Shown here: positions 1-11,467 of the stretch, piece after piece
Position numbering within the stretch: position 1 is the stretch's first letter
Layout: the number at the start of each line of letters is the position of its first letter
NCBI GenBank assembly: GCA_036874045.1
Contig: CM072339.1
Location: forward strand, 11,291,501 to 11,355,500
Direction: 5' to 3'
Source: Cymodocea nodosa
Taxonomy: Eukaryota; Streptophyta; Magnoliopsida; Alismatales; Cymodoceaceae
Length of the DNA stretch: 64,000 nucleotides
The notes under the pieces: generated by a model
Told to the model about the DNA's origin: nothing
Database searches by the model: none
The model's input: only the letters and a program-made list of their open reading frames with translations
Made by a program: the position numbers and the translations under genes

Positions 1-285
1 TTAGCTATAGTACTCTGTTGAGTTATAGTTAACTCAATGAGATAAGTTCATTAACTTATCTTAGACTCAATGGAGTAAGTTTATTGAGTTAAGCATAACT
101 CAACGGACCTCTCGTAAAGTTATAACTAATAAAAATACATATAATAATAATTTTTACTTCGGTCAAGACCAAAGAATTTCCGGTCTAACCGACTCTTAAT
201 TTTTCAACATTTTAGAATTTCGGTCAAACCGTTATATTCATTGGTTGAACCGAAATTAAATACTTTTTTTTTAGATGATTTCTTA
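1..285 (-). promoter_or_regulatory. Athila integrase-ORF3 spacer with dyads, copy A
   Basis: No coding potential. Positions 14-117 hold several half-sites related to TCGTTGAGTTA and its reverse complement, for example CTGTTGAGTTA, 4 bp, TAACTCAATGA at 14-39. Positions 170-260 hold CGGTC/CGGTT..ACCG palindrome-like motifs. The same two-part spacer follows integrase in copies D (38809-39406) and B (44664-45375), where ORF3 comes next. Confidence 0.7.
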
Positions 286-1640
286 CTAAGTAAAGCTTGA
301 GTAGTCCTCTACTCTTACTTTTTCTATAATTCCAAAGGAACTTTTTGGAATCTTTAGAATAGGTCTAAGTCTTTGTCCATTTACTTTAAATATATTCTGA
401 TTTTTAGGATTTTCAATTTCAATAGCTCCATAGGAATAAATATTTTGAATTATGTAAGGTCTTGCTCATTTAGATCTTAATTTTCCTAGATGGTTATGGA
501 GTCTAGTCATGTAAAGATATACTTCTTGTCCTATTTCAAAAGTTTTTGGAATAATTTTCTTGTCACGCTAGAACTTCATTTTTTCTTTTTCTCTTATAGT
601 TTTTGCATAAGCTTCATTCCTATATTCTTCTAATTCAATCAATTACATTTTTCTATTTTCAATAGCTTGATTTAAATTAGTGTTCAGAGTTTTTAATGCC
701 CAATAAGCTTTATGTTCAATTTTAGTTGGTAAATGACAACTTTTTTCATATACTAGCCTAAAAGGTGACATACCTAAGCTTGTCTTATAAGCAGTTCTAT
801 AAGCCCAAAGTGCATCTATTAATCTATTAGCCCAAAGTGCATCTATTAATCTATTAGCCCAATCTGTTCTAGTAGGATTTACTACTTTTTCTAAGATTAA
901 CTTAATTTGTTTATTTGCACTTTCTACTTGTCCACTTGTTTGTGGATGATATGATGTTGCAATTTTGTGATTTACTCCATATTTATTCATTAAGGCTTTG
1001 AAACTTCTATTATAGAAATGAGTTCCTCTATCACTGATAATAGCTTATTCCAAATCTGGCAATTATAGTAGTTCTTATAAAATGTATTACCACTTTGTTG
1101 TCATTAGTTTTTGTAGGAATAACTTCTATCCATTTAGATACATAATCCACCCCCAATAATATATAATTAAATTGATTAGACATAGGAAATGGACCCATAA
1201 AATCTATTCCCTATACATCAAATATTTCAATCTCAACAATAGGGTTCAGAGGCATCATATTCCTCTTTGATTTTCTTCCTATTTGTTGACATTTTAAACA
1301 ACTTAAGTAGTATTTATGAGTATCTTTGAATAGTGTTCGCTAGTAAAATCTACATTGCAAAATTTTGGCAGTAGTTTTCCTTGAACCAAAATGTCCTCCA
1401 CATGCTTGGTCATGGTAGAAAGACAATATGCTCTAATATTCAGTTTTTGGAACACACCTTAAAACCAGATTAGGACATTTCTTAAATAAGTATGGGTCTT
1501 CCCAATAGTAATATTTTACTCTTGAAAAGAACAATTTCTTATCCTGTCTATTCCAATCCTTAGGTGTTATACCAGTAACTAAGTAATTAACTATGTCTGC
1601 ATACCAAGGCTGTGTGTTGATGCTCATTAACTGTTCATCA
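286..1640 (-). pseudogene. Athila integrase, broken (copy A)
   Basis: Minus-strand remains of integrase. The best-preserved piece (990-643) covers the [10 protein letters not shown]...NK stretch around the last catalytic Glu and the region after it. The C-terminal region ends in VEDYSSFT with a TAG stop at 286-288. The N-terminal zinc-binding part lies near 1300-1450. Stops and frameshifts interrupt the core. A 27-bp unit is duplicated in tandem at 804-830 and 831-857, repeating the RLIDALWA peptide; copies B and D have it once. The enzyme would insert cDNA into chromosomal DNA, but this copy is dead. Confidence 0.85.
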
Positions 1641-1642
1641 AG

Positions 1643-1998
1643 AAAATTATCCTAAATTTCAATATTTGATTTTTCTATTTGTAATCTTGATAAATGATCT
1701 GCTACTACATTCTCACAACCTTTTTTATCTTTAATTTCTAGATCAAATTCTTGTAATAATAATATCCATCGGATCAATCTAGGTTTAGTCTCTTTCTTTG
1801 CTATTAGGTATTTTAAAGCTGAATGATCCATGTACACTATCACTTTAGCTCCAATCAGATATGATCTAAACTTTTCTAAGGCAAACACAATAACTAATAG
1901 CTCTTTTTCAGTAGTTGCATAATTAACTTGAGCATCATTTAAAGTTTTGCTTGCATAATGAATCATTCTAGGAGATTTTTCTATCTTTTGTCACAACA
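1643..1998 (-). pseudogene. Athila RNase H, truncated (copy A)
   Basis: Encodes the RNase H middle and C-terminal part ([20 protein letters not shown], then [11 protein letters not shown] and DHLSRL). Compared with copy B at 42927-43300, about 45 bp carrying the CDASDFA segment are missing at the RT/RNase H boundary. That segment holds the first catalytic Asp, so the domain is inactive independently of its stops. The family role is degradation of the RNA strand of the RNA-DNA hybrid during reverse transcription. Confidence 0.85.
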
Positions 1999-3010
1999 CT
2001 ACTCAAATGGATGGCTCCAATCAGGTGCTTGTATTATAGGAGTTGAAATTAAGCTAGTCTTAAGCTTGAAAAATGCTTCTTTGCAATTTTTATCAAAGTT
2101 GAATGGGACATCTTTTAATAGATTAGTTAAAGGTCTAGCTATTTTGCTAAAATCTTTAATAAATCTTCTATAAAAGCCTGCATGTCCTAGAAATGATCTA
2201 ATATCTTTTACTGATTTAGGTTTTGGTAGATTAGAAATTACTTCTATTTTAGCTTCATCTACTTCCAACCCTTTCTTTGAAACAACATGTCCCAAGACTA
2301 TTCTTTGTTTAACCATAAAGTGACATTTTTCCTAATTTAGAACCAGATTTTTTTCCACACAGTGTTTTAATACTTGGTCTAAATTATTTAAACACACTTC
2401 ATATGAAGTTCTATAAACAGTAAAATCATCCAGAAATATTTCTAAAAATTCTCTAGTCATTCTAGTGAATATGTCCTGCATACACCTTTGAAAGGTGGCT
2501 AGCGCATTGCATAATCCGAATGGCATTCTCTTAAAAGCATAAGTTCCATTAGGACAAGTGAAAGTTGTTTTCTCTTGATCCTCTAATGCTACTGGAACTT
2601 GGTTATATCCTGAATACTTGTCTAGGAAACAAAAATATTTTTGCCCTACTAATTTCTCTAGCATTTGATCTATAAAAGGTAAGGGAAAATGATCTTTCCT
2701 AGTCACACCATTTAGCTTTCTATAGTCTATACACACTCTCTAGCCTGATTGAATTCTAGTAGGTATCAAGTCCTAACTTTCATTCCTAATAACTGTTAAT
2801 CCTGATTTCTTGGGAACTACATGGATTAGACTAACCCATGAGCTATTAGAAATTGGATAAATTATATCATTATCTAACTATTTCACTATTTCCTTTCTGA
2901 CTACTTCTTTAAGGTTTGGATTTAATCTCCTCTTAGGAATTCTAACTGGTTTAGCATTCTCTTCTAAATATATGTAGTGAGGGAATAAAGTTACACTTAA
3001 CCCTTTTATA
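1999..3010 (-). pseudogene. Athila reverse transcriptase, broken (copy A)
   Basis: Fingers and palm are recognisable: VCIDYRKLNGVTRKDHFPLPF, FCFLDKYSGYNQV, MPFGLCNA and the active-site block FLDDFTVY, followed by the thumb/connection motifs KDIRSFLGHAGFYRRFIKDFS and KNCKEAFFKLK. The two Asp residues of the DD motif are kept. In-frame stops occur upstream (near 2740-2880) and between 2316 and 2332. Canonical GLCNAPATF reads GLCNALATF here. Confidence 0.9.
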
Positions 3011-3114
3011 TCGGTCATAGTTTATCCTATTGCTTCTTTATAAGTTTTTACTACATCTTTTAATTTAGAAATTTGATCCTCTTTTAAATCTGAAGCAATA
3101 ATGATTGGACATGT

Positions 3115-3942
3115 TCATTTTTCTTCTAGAAATATATAGGTTAATTCAGGAGGTAAAGGTTTTAAATCTAAATGTTGACCATCAGAAGCTAGAGCTTCTA
3201 ATTGAACATTCTCATCTTCTATATAAATCTCTTCTTGATCTCCTTCTACATTTATGCTTTCACTTACTTCTAAAGTTTTAGAATTTAGTTGCCTATTTAA
3301 TTCTTCTTGAATCACATCATCTAGCATATGTCCTTCATCCTCTAAAAAGTCTATAGTATGTAAGGACATTTCTAACTCCTCAAACTTTTCTGGTTTGAAA
3401 ATGTTTAATTGAGTATCCTCATTACCATATGCTAACTTCATCACTCTAGTTTTACAATTTATAACAACCCTTGATGTTGCTAAGAATGGTCTATCCAAAA
3501 TTAAAGATGTATCATGATTTTGATGCTTAATTTGTTGGGAATCCAAAATCACAATATCAATAGGATATATAAAATTCTTGATTTTAGTTAGGACATCCTT
3601 TATTTTTCTTCTAAGGTATCTTATACTTCTATCAGCTAATTGAATAACAATCCTAGTAGGAATTAAGCCTTCTAATCCTAAGGATGCAAATATATTACTT
3701 GGCATAACATTTATACCTACACCTAGGTCTATTAAGGTTCTTTCTAGGATGGTATTTCCTATGGTGCATGATATAATAGGAATTCCTAGATCAGATAACT
3801 TTTTAGGAATTTGTAGCAAAAATAGGGAACTACTTTGCTCAGCTAAAAAGACTTTCCTTAAAACTTTTCGCTCTCTTTTCTTAGTACACCAATCCTTAAA
3901 AAATTTAGCACAATGTGGCATTTTCTGTAATAAATCTAACAA
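3115..3942 (-). pseudogene. Athila aspartic protease region (copy A)
   Basis: A 275-codon open stretch holding the retropepsin-like protease: IPIISCTIGN, then LIDLGVGINVMPSNIF, where DLG occupies the place of the usual DTG/DSG, then IQLADRSIRYL, and LILDRPFLATSRVVINC with the ILGRPFL motif changed to ILDRPFL. It continues the zinc-knuckle/linker ORF and is followed by an acidic segment before RT. The protease matures the polyprotein. The Gly-to-Asp change in the flap-distal motif and the lack of a continuous frame argue against function. Confidence 0.85.
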
Positions 3943-4947
3943 AGGTATGTTAACTTGTACTTTTTCATAAATTTCTCTAATTTTTTCTTATTTCTCAGGA
4001 AATGTTTGTTGTAATCTTTCAGGATATGGTGCTAATGATTGTAATTTACAAGATTCTTTGTCTTTGATTTCATTTGGTTGATCAATTTTAGTCTCATTTT
4101 CATATTCAGTTTTGTCTTCATTGATTTCTAAGTTTTCAGATATTACATTTTCATTATCATTTTGAATTTTGTTCTTATCCACCTTCATATTACTTTCTTT
4201 TTGAATTCTTGGTGGTATATCAGTTCCAAATCTTAATGTTATACATACATCTTCCAAATTTTCATTACTTTCATGATGTTCTTGTTTTTCATTTTCATAG
4301 TTATGATCTTCAACTGTTTTTAGTTTTAAATTACATTCTTTAAATTCTATTGCATTGGTATTTTCTTTTGTCTGTATATCTTGCAAATTATGCAAATCTG
4401 TAACATTAAAGTTTTCATTTGTGTTTTCCTATTGCATAACTTGTAATTTCATTGTAAATTCATCCAATGTTTTTAGTTTTCATTCCAAATCATCTAATCT
4501 CATTGCATTCAATTTTTGATCAATTTTCATTATGGTTTTTTTAGTTTCGTAGATGATATCAATTTTAGGTTCAGAATATTTTTCTCTATAGTTTAATTGG
4601 TTAACTTCTTGTTGCTGACACATGTATTGTTCTAGTTTGTCCATGTTCTACTATAAGCTATGCTCCAGTCTGTCATACCTATCCCAAACTTCCTTGTCTC
4701 TCAACATATTACACATTCTAAACTAACCATCAATTGGGTAAACTATAGCATTTTCATACTCAACTCTATTATATTGAATATAATTCATTTGTTGTTCATG
4801 TGATCTAACCATCTGCAATCGTCTTAGTTTCAAACAATTAAAGATGTCGTGACCTTCCAAATTGTAGAATTCACATATGCTAACTACAGGTTTTAGAAAT
4901 CTTTGAGTATAAGCATATGCCATATTCTCAATTATAAAATAAAACAC
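3943..4947 (-). pseudogene. Athila zinc-knuckle/linker ORF (copy A)
   Basis: The ORF starts only about 60 bp from the PBS and has no capsid-type gag domain. Its N-terminus holds a CX2CX4HX4C zinc knuckle in which the second Cys is Tyr (CEFYNLEGHDIFNC; copies B and D have CEFC). A long charged linker follows, with Lys/Glu/Asn-rich probable coiled coil, then ITLRFGTDIPP (usually ITLRSG) and LAPYPERLQQTFPEK, the usual run-in to the Athila protease. Stops fall near 4720 and 4430. In related elements this material forms the C-terminal part of Gag. Confidence 0.8.
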
Positions 4948-5008
4948 ACAACACTCCTTCTGATATTAAAACAAAGCAACACTCACAGTTGCTTAGCTTT
5001 AATAATCT

Positions 5009-5025
5009 CCTTGGCAATGGCACTA
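5009..5025 (-). other. Primer-binding site, tRNA-Asp type (degenerate)
   Basis: The minus strand reads TAGTGCCATTGCCAAGG, against TGGCGCCGTTGCCGGGG expected for the complement of the plant tRNA-Asp 3' end. Five positions differ, all transitions. It sits 7 bp inside the LTR end. Confidence 0.75.
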
Positions 5026-5032
5026 GAAAACT

Positions 5033-7124
5033 TGTATTGGCTTGTTAACTTCTGTTTTTATGCTTATATCAACAATTACTTTTAGAAGTAAACAAACAAT
5101 CTTTTACACAAATTAGATATTAAGTTTAATTTGTATTTTAACTGCAAGTGCATAGTGTATATTGTATTTGTGTACAAGTACAGGTTGATCCCATAGAGAG
5201 ATTGAGTAAGAATTGTGTACTGTTTTGATTTTTATATTAGAGTTTATATGTGTTTAGTTAAGCACTGCGTTGAGTTACAGTTAATACAACAGACTTAGTT
5301 CATGGAGTTATGGCTAACTCAGCGGACTAACCTCGTGGACTTAAGTTAACTCCACGAGTCTACATTGTCAGTTGAATATTGCTATTTATAAAGGAATTCG
5401 GTCAACCATTGGGCGGTTCCACAAAATGTAAATAACATCAATTAAGCTCTTTAATGTTAGTTAATATTAGATTTATCATTAAGCAACACTAACATTTAGA
5501 TATTTCAAACAGTAACGATTAAAATCTTTAAGTATCTGGAACGAATCAATTTCAATAGACAATAAAACTATTTTCTATTTTCTGAATCAAACAAACGTAA
5601 AACATTCACAATACTAGCAATGATAACATTAATCACGATACAAAACAAACAATACAACACTTTAATACTAAATGTAAACACAGATAATTGGTTGTTTCTG
5701 GTATTTTTGTTTTGATATGTTCTTGAAGATGAGTGAAATGTGAAATGTAAAAATCTCTATCGATAGTAAAAACTTTCATCACTACATGCGACGTGATTAC
5801 ACCACTGAAAACTTAATCACTTACAATCTTGCCTCCTCTCCCTATAGAATCGCGAATCAAGAATTGTAAGATGACCACCTCTTTAGCATACTAGCATCAA
5901 CCTGAAACCAAGGCTAGAAGGTTTACGATCTCTTGAGATATGAGTCAATGCTTAGTGAAAATGGCTTCCCTTCCTATGACGCGATCACTCCTCACAGTAG
6001 TTGTCAATCACCGTGTTTGGCTCAGAATTGACCTGACATCAGGAAAGTATCCTCATAGACCTTGATGGTTGGTGATTTTGGTGGTGGTGTGGAGCTTTAG
6101 GGAACTTCCAATGCTTCCTATAGTTAGCGCAGTTCTCCACCTCTACACACACCCTTTCTTCGTCTTTCTCCTCTTCTTTTATATTTCTTTTTGTAGTAAC
6201 TACTTCTACTTAGATGATCAGTTTGATTTCCTTCATTCATATCAATGATGGTGATTTCTTCTTCATTCCATGAGAGAATTCTTGCGTGATACGTGTAATC
6301 GTGGTTTTCCTTCGTATTGTATCATCTTGTAACTCTTCTAGTTCTTGTAAGTCTTTGTTTTAGTCAAACACTTATCATTTAAGTCTTGTAAAAACTCAAA
6401 CATTTATCTATAACTCTTCGAGTTTTTGCACCTACAAAACACGTGACTGAACATAGAAAACTTATCTATTCGTTAGTCATTTTATAAAACTCGAATAGTT
6501 ATCTATCTAAGCATATAAAAAGTCGAACAATTATCTAACTCTTCAATTTTCATTACCAAACAAACATGGAAAACACGTGACAAATTAAAACATTAAAAAC
6601 ACACGTTCAGTTAACTTAACTATACGAGTTTTTAACATAACTCTTCAACTAAAATGAAACGTTAACTATTTGAAAGTTTACTTTTCCTATTTCTGCATAA
6701 CACTAACACAATGTATTACTTCCATGTATATTCAAGTAACTCAATGCATATAATTATGCTAACTTAACGAGTTATACATGTGCAATTCACGTGATATACT
6801 AAAGCATTTAAATTCAACACAAGTACTCTAGGAAATAATAAAATATTCTTTAAGCATTAAAAACATAACTGTCTGGTATATGCAATATAACTCTCCGAAA
6901 TAACAGAAAATTTGGATACCCAGGAATTTCAAAGCTTGTAACTTACCGACAGTTTAGAAATGTACTTAATTAATGCTAATTCCTTGAAATTATGTAGATT
7001 CCTTCATTAAAGCATATAACAGTGCAATTATAATATAATGGCTTAATTCTTATATGATAAGCTAAATATTATGCAATTAACCATCATTTAATCATTAATA
7101 TTATGCACTTTTTCATTCTAAATA
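5033..7124 (-). repeat. Athila copy A 5' LTR (about 2.09 kb)
   Basis: It starts at 7124 with a degenerate TATTTAGAATG (copy B: TGTTTAGAATG) and ends at 5033 with CCAATACA before the PBS. It is homologous end to end with the copy B LTR (22908-24978) and, over its outer parts, with the shorter LTRs of copy D. Its U3 is a mosaic: 6699-6795 matches the family-3 copia LTR, and about 6340-6670 matches the family-1 copia LTR. Half-sites of the TCG-N3-AGTTA type and CACGTG G-boxes are frequent. Positions 5259-5366 carry the Athila GTTGAGTTA cluster. Confidence 0.9.
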
Positions 7125-7409
7125 AGTTACGACCAGAAAGCTTAGTTCGATTGGTTGGTTCTTGCTTTGACTTTAAAGCAAGTGTTTGTAAGTCTTAAAA
7201 GATTAGTGAAGCCCAAATATCTCTTGGGGGTGGACTAGTCATTGGTGGAGAACCACCTAAAAAATCTCTATGTGCATTATATTCTTTTATCGTGTGCTTG
7301 CTGATTTAAATTATAATTTAGTCATTCATTGTTAAACTCTTGAAATTGATTTTAAGAAACTAAATATTACCATTCACCCCCCCCTTTGGTAAGCCATTTG
7401 GTCCTAACA
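7125..7409 (+). repeat. Family-2 copia LTR, 3' end only
   Basis: Homologous to 49500-49771, the 3' part of the family-2 LTR: GGTTCTTGCTTTGAC, AAGCAAGTGT, CTTGGGGGTG, the run of C near 7378-7384, and the terminal CCTAACA at 7403-7409. Its 5' part is missing at the Athila A boundary, so Athila A probably inserted into it. Whether it belonged to a solo LTR or a whole element cannot be decided here. Confidence 0.8.
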
Positions 7410-8160
7410 GTTCCATTTCTCTTTTCTACACTTTTGTCATTCTCCCACGTCCTCTTCCATGTCCTAACATTGTCGTTTAATCTTTGCTGTTCACTATAGA
7501 ACTTAGTGGAAGTAAAGATTGTGAAACTAGGGTTTTACCAAGGTAGAAATGCGACAAGTTATCAGTAAAACATTTATAACTCTTCAAGTTTATAAATTGA
7601 TAAACAGATTCAATCATTGAAATCATAAATATAAGATCCATTACTGATAAATAACTCGAATGCTTACAATAAGTATATGAGTTTTACAACCTATAAAGGT
7701 AGAAGACTTAACGTAACTATTCGTTTGAAGAAAATAACTACTAGCTAAGTAAAAATGAGAAACTCAAAGACTTATGATAACTATTCAAGTTTTATGAGTA
7801 GTGAAGCACATAACTATATGACAAACTAGAATAGTTACTATTATATTTTAATCTTTTATAAAAAGATAATAATACTATATTAATTGTTCGAGTTTCATGG
7901 ACGGATATGTTGACAAGTTGAAGACTTAGGCATAACTGTTCGAGTTTCTTATAAGGATAAAATATAATAATGTAAATCAGAAACTCAAAGAGAACTCTAA
8001 CTATTCGAGTTTGTAGAAAAATAAAACATAACAATACAAAAACTCAAATGGTTATTTATCTATATGCGAGATAAAATAGAAGATATCAAGTGAAATGCAT
8101 AATTGTATGTTAAACTAATTGAATGAGTCTAACTTTTTATCAATCTAAGTCTTTTTCCTT
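7410..8160 (-). mobile_element. Copia C2 remnant: pre-ORF3 region joined to gag
   Basis: The reverse complement matches C1 from about 16140 to 16620, the region just before and including the first codons of the copia ORF3. Near 7438-7475 it has the same start, MLGHGRGRGRM, and the same in-frame TAG a few codons later. At its right end, 8146-8160 encodes KEKDL, continuing the C2 gag that resumes at 20696. C2 is therefore a deletion derivative in which gag is joined directly to the pre-ORF3 region. It contains several TCGAAT/TCGAAC..AGTTA half-sites. Confidence 0.75.
8156..8160. repeat. Target-site duplication of C1 (left)
   Basis: TCCTT directly left of the C1 LTR. The identical TCCTT is at 20696-20700 directly right of it. 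When C1 and one TSD copy are removed, the C2 gag frame closes (KKFK + EKDL), which confirms the insertion. Confidence 0.95.
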
Positions 8161-9339
8161 TGTTAGGTATTTAATTTTGATGATGTATGCTTTATTAACG
8201 TATTTAAATAAGTCTACATAATATTCTCTAAGTATAATAGTTAACAGATTATCGAAAAATTTCATTTTTATGTCGGATAAATTAAACATTTCCGAAGAGC
8301 TAGATTTGCAATAGTTAAACTTTCGGATAGTTAACATTTCATTTTTGTCGAATACTTTATGTTAAAAACTCGTATAGTTAAGTTATCCACACGTTTGTTT
8401 TTAATGTGCGTTGGTAATGAAAAATCGAATAGTTAGATAACTGTTCGAGTTTTTATACGCATGGATAGATAACCGTTTGAGTTTTGTAAAAGGACTAACG
8501 AACAGATAAGTTTCCTTGTTTTGTCACGTGTTTTGTAGGTGCAAGAACTTGAAGAGTTAAAGGATAAGTGTTCGAGTTTTCACAGGAGTTAAAGGATAAA
8601 TGTTCGGCTAAATCGAAGACTTAGAAGATATTCTACAAGACTCCAACAAGATGAAGTTTCGGTGAATCTACGAGTGGAGATCGTGGAAACTCAAAATGTT
8701 AGTAAAGAAAGTGGAAATTTAAATAGAAAGTAATTTGGATTAAAGAGAAAATTAGTACGTGGATTATGGATTATGGATTGTGGATCAAGTGGATGAACAT
8801 GCTGAATGTGAAAAACAACAGAGTTCGACTACTAATAGAGAGTACAAGCTACATTACAACAGAGGATCCCAATCTCAAAAACGAAGTCTGAATATTCAAT
8901 CTGGATCCCCAACTGAAAAGTTAAGTTTGAATATTCATATTCTGAAAAGTTCTCCAACATTAGAAGAAGTTTGAAATTCCAAGCAATTTTAGAAAAGGAG
9001 CTGCAAATGCAAGAAGTCTGGAAATTCGACAACTAGAGAAGAAGAGATACAAAAGCTGAGCAAAGAGAAAGAAAAGAGCTGCGTGCATAAAGATCAGGTT
9101 TTATACAATTCAAAATTAGTTTTGAAAAAGAGCTTTGTTTTCCTATTTGAATTATATATCAAAAATTACTGTATCAAAATCGTCAAGAAGAGAATTGAGC
9201 TGAAAAGATATTGTAAATTCTGTCTTGAAATAAAAGAATAGAATTTCATTTAAGAGTGTTTTGTGCTCTTGTTTTATCCGCTAGTTTAATTACTAAAGAC
9301 ATAATTCACCCCCCCTCTTGTGATACAGACGATCCTACA
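8161..9339 (+). repeat. C1 5' LTR (family 1)
   Basis: Starts TGTTAGGTATTT and ends GATCCTACA; 1179 bp. It is nearly identical to the 3' LTR at 19497-20695 apart from small indels, such as about 18 bp missing after the CACGTTTGTTTTTAATG region near 8392-8410. It holds a dyad at 8425-8448 (TCGAATAGTTA, 2 bp, TAACTGTTCGA), a further TCGTATAGTTA-like site near 8370 and a CACGTG at 8525. The U5 end has the CACCCCCCCTCTTG pyrimidine run common to these copia LTRs. Confidence 0.95.
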
Positions 9340-9341
9340 AC

Positions 9342-9353
9342 TGGTATCAGAGC
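9342..9353 (+). other. C1 primer-binding site (initiator tRNA-Met)
   Basis: TGGTATCAGAGC, two bases after the LTR end, is the standard plant copia PBS with no mismatch over 12 bases. Confidence 0.95.
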
Positions 9354-9443
9354 ATTTTAAACTGTTTAAAGCATTCGAAAGCCTTCATTTCTCTATTTAG
9401 GAATTGGTTTTTCCTATCATTTACTTCGAATCATCTATTTAAA

Positions 9444-11456
9444 ATGGATAATTCTGAAATCTTAGTTATGGCTGAAGGACAAACCACTAATCGTCCTCCT
9501 ATGTTTGAAGGTAGCAATTATAGCTACTGGAAATATAGGATGAAAGTATTTTTTCAGTCAATCGATTTCAAATTATGGCATATAATTAGCAATCCTATAG
9601 TGTTAGTTACGACTCCATATGATACTTGGACTTTTGATGAAAAGGAGTGAATGACACTGAATGCTAAAGGATTAAAAATCTTATTTTGTGCTTTATCTCA
9701 TGATCAATTTAATAAAGTTTCTGCATATCAAACTGCATATGAGATATGGCATGCATTAGAAGTTGCCAACGAAGGTACTAATCAGGTCAAGGAATCTAAG
9801 ATCAATATGTTAGTACATAAATATGAGCTTTTTAAAATGCATGAAAATGAATGTATCTCTGACATGTTTTCTCGTTTTCTTGAGATTATAAATTCATTAA
9901 AATCTTTAGGCAAGAAATTCGAGGAAAGAGACTTGGTAAGAAAGATCCTTAGATCTTTAACTAAAATTTGGGCTCAAAAGACAACATCTATTGAAGAGTC
10001 TAAAGACTTAAATACATATACTCTCGATGATCTCATAGGAAATCTAACAGCCTATGAAGTACAACATTTAGATCCAAAAGGGAAAAATCCTAGAAGGGAT
10101 CTGGTTTTTGAGGTTGATAAAGTCTTAGAAGTCACTAGTGATTCTAACGATGATTTATTGTTGTTGACTAGAAAATTTAGAAATCTGTTGAAGAAACGTA
10201 GGAACTTTAGGTCAGCAAAGACATCTGGAGATATGGAGAAGAAGTCATTCACGAAAGACAAAAGTATATGCTACAAGTGCAACAGGCCGGGTCACTTTCA
10301 AATTGATTGTCCTCTCAACAAAGATAAGAACAATTTGAGGAGGAATTTCAGGAATAAGAAATTCAGAAAGAGAAGGGCGCTTAAAGTGACATGGGATGAC
10401 TCTTCAGCTTTACAAAGTGAAGAAACAAAGGATTCAACATCAGACAATGAATCCTCATCAACATCAGATGCAGAAGAAAATCTGGCAAATGTATACTTTA
10501 TGGCAAAATCCAGTGAGGTATTCTTTGATCAAAATGCTAATTTTGATAGTTTTGATGGATTACTTGTTGAATACAATAGACTGGCCAGAAAATATAAGAA
10601 AGTCAAAATAGAAAGAAAGGACACTAGGAAAATGCTAGATGAATCTGAAAATAAGATTGATTTTCTGAACTCTACGGTGAATAAATTTAAAGAAGAAAAT
10701 CAAAGGCATGCACAGGAAATTTTAAAGTTCACTGCTATAGAAAGAAAATTGCATGCTGATTGTGAAAATTTAATTGTTGATAAGAAGAAAATGATCTGTG
10801 AAATTGAAAAACTAGAACTGACTATTACTGATTTAAATTCAGAAATTGATGTGTTAAAGATTAAAGTCTGCGATCAAAAGGCTATATTAAGTAAATGGAA
10901 TAATAGTCAAACTTTAACAAATGAACTCAATAGTAAAATATCAAATGTAGAAAAACATGGTATTGGTTTACATGATGCATCTTCTGAAAATTATATATTG
11001 CACGATGGTACTGCTAAAAATAATGTCTTTATTTCCAGTACTAAGAATAGTAAGAGAAAAACTATTCCGTGTGTAATCAAAAAGGAAGAAAAATATGTGC
11101 AAATTAATGAAATGCAGCATATAAATGATAGCACACGATGCAAGAATTTCAAAAGAAATCTTTAGAAGAATCAAGCTAAGACATTTGAGAATTTTAATAT
11201 TCTTGATCAATTTTCTTCATATTTAAAGAATATCGGATATTGGAAATCAAATAATGTCAAAAATGAAAATTTCAACTTTGGTTTGCATGGAGATAAATGT
11301 TCTGATAATTATAACACTAAGAGAAAGAAACACAAAAATAATTATCAGAAAATAGATAAGTTGAAGTCTAAAAATATGGATTATTTTGATATGACTCTCT
11401 CTAAAATTCTTGGACCCACTCAAAAATGGGTTCCAAGAGATAAAATCTCTTTTTGA
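9444..11456 (+). pseudogene. C1 copia Gag, broken by nonsense changes
   Basis: Gag forms the nucleocapsid that packages the element RNA. One frame runs from MDNSEILVMAEG (start chosen 90 bp after the PBS) to a TGA at 11454. The N-terminus has NRPPMFEGSNYSYWKYRM, the typical SIRE/UBN2-like start, then an alpha-helical gag core (INMLVHKYELFKMHENE..MFSRF), an intact CX2CX4HX4C knuckle (CYKCNRPGHFQIDC, near 10270) and a long coiled coil after about residue 300. Stops: TGA at 9648-9650, where copy C2 still has CGA, and TAG at 11163-11165. No frameshift is seen inside gag. Confidence 0.9.
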
Positions 11457-11467
11457 CTGTTTTGTAG

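Larger units (their letters stand above)
1..7124 (-). mobile_element. Athila-type Ty3/gypsy element, copy A, partial
   Basis: Reading on the minus strand from 7124 downward: 5' LTR, a degenerate tRNA-Asp PBS, zinc-knuckle/linker ORF, protease, reverse transcriptase, RNase H and integrase, then the spacer that in copies B and D precedes ORF3. The window start cuts the element off inside that spacer, so its ORF3, downstream gag, F-box region and 3' LTR (if present) are not visible. All coding parts carry stops or frameshifts. It was inserted into a family-2 copia LTR (7125-7409). The Athila assignment rests on the linker motif ITLR.GTDIPP, the DLG protease and the tRNA-Asp PBS. Confidence 0.9.

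Noticed and set aside
5033..7124. rRNA or tRNA genes in the LTRs or spacers
   Set aside because: The only tRNA-like sequences seen are the 12-17 base primer-binding sites; no cloverleaf-length match was found.
7125..7409. Reading 7125-7409 as part of Athila A
   Set aside because: It aligns to the family-2 copia LTR end at 49500-49771 including its terminus, and the Athila LTR start is at 7124 as in B and D.
10052..10261. Minus-strand ORF inside C1 gag, and similar short frames elsewhere
   Set aside because: Shadows of sense gag or RT codons in AT-rich DNA.
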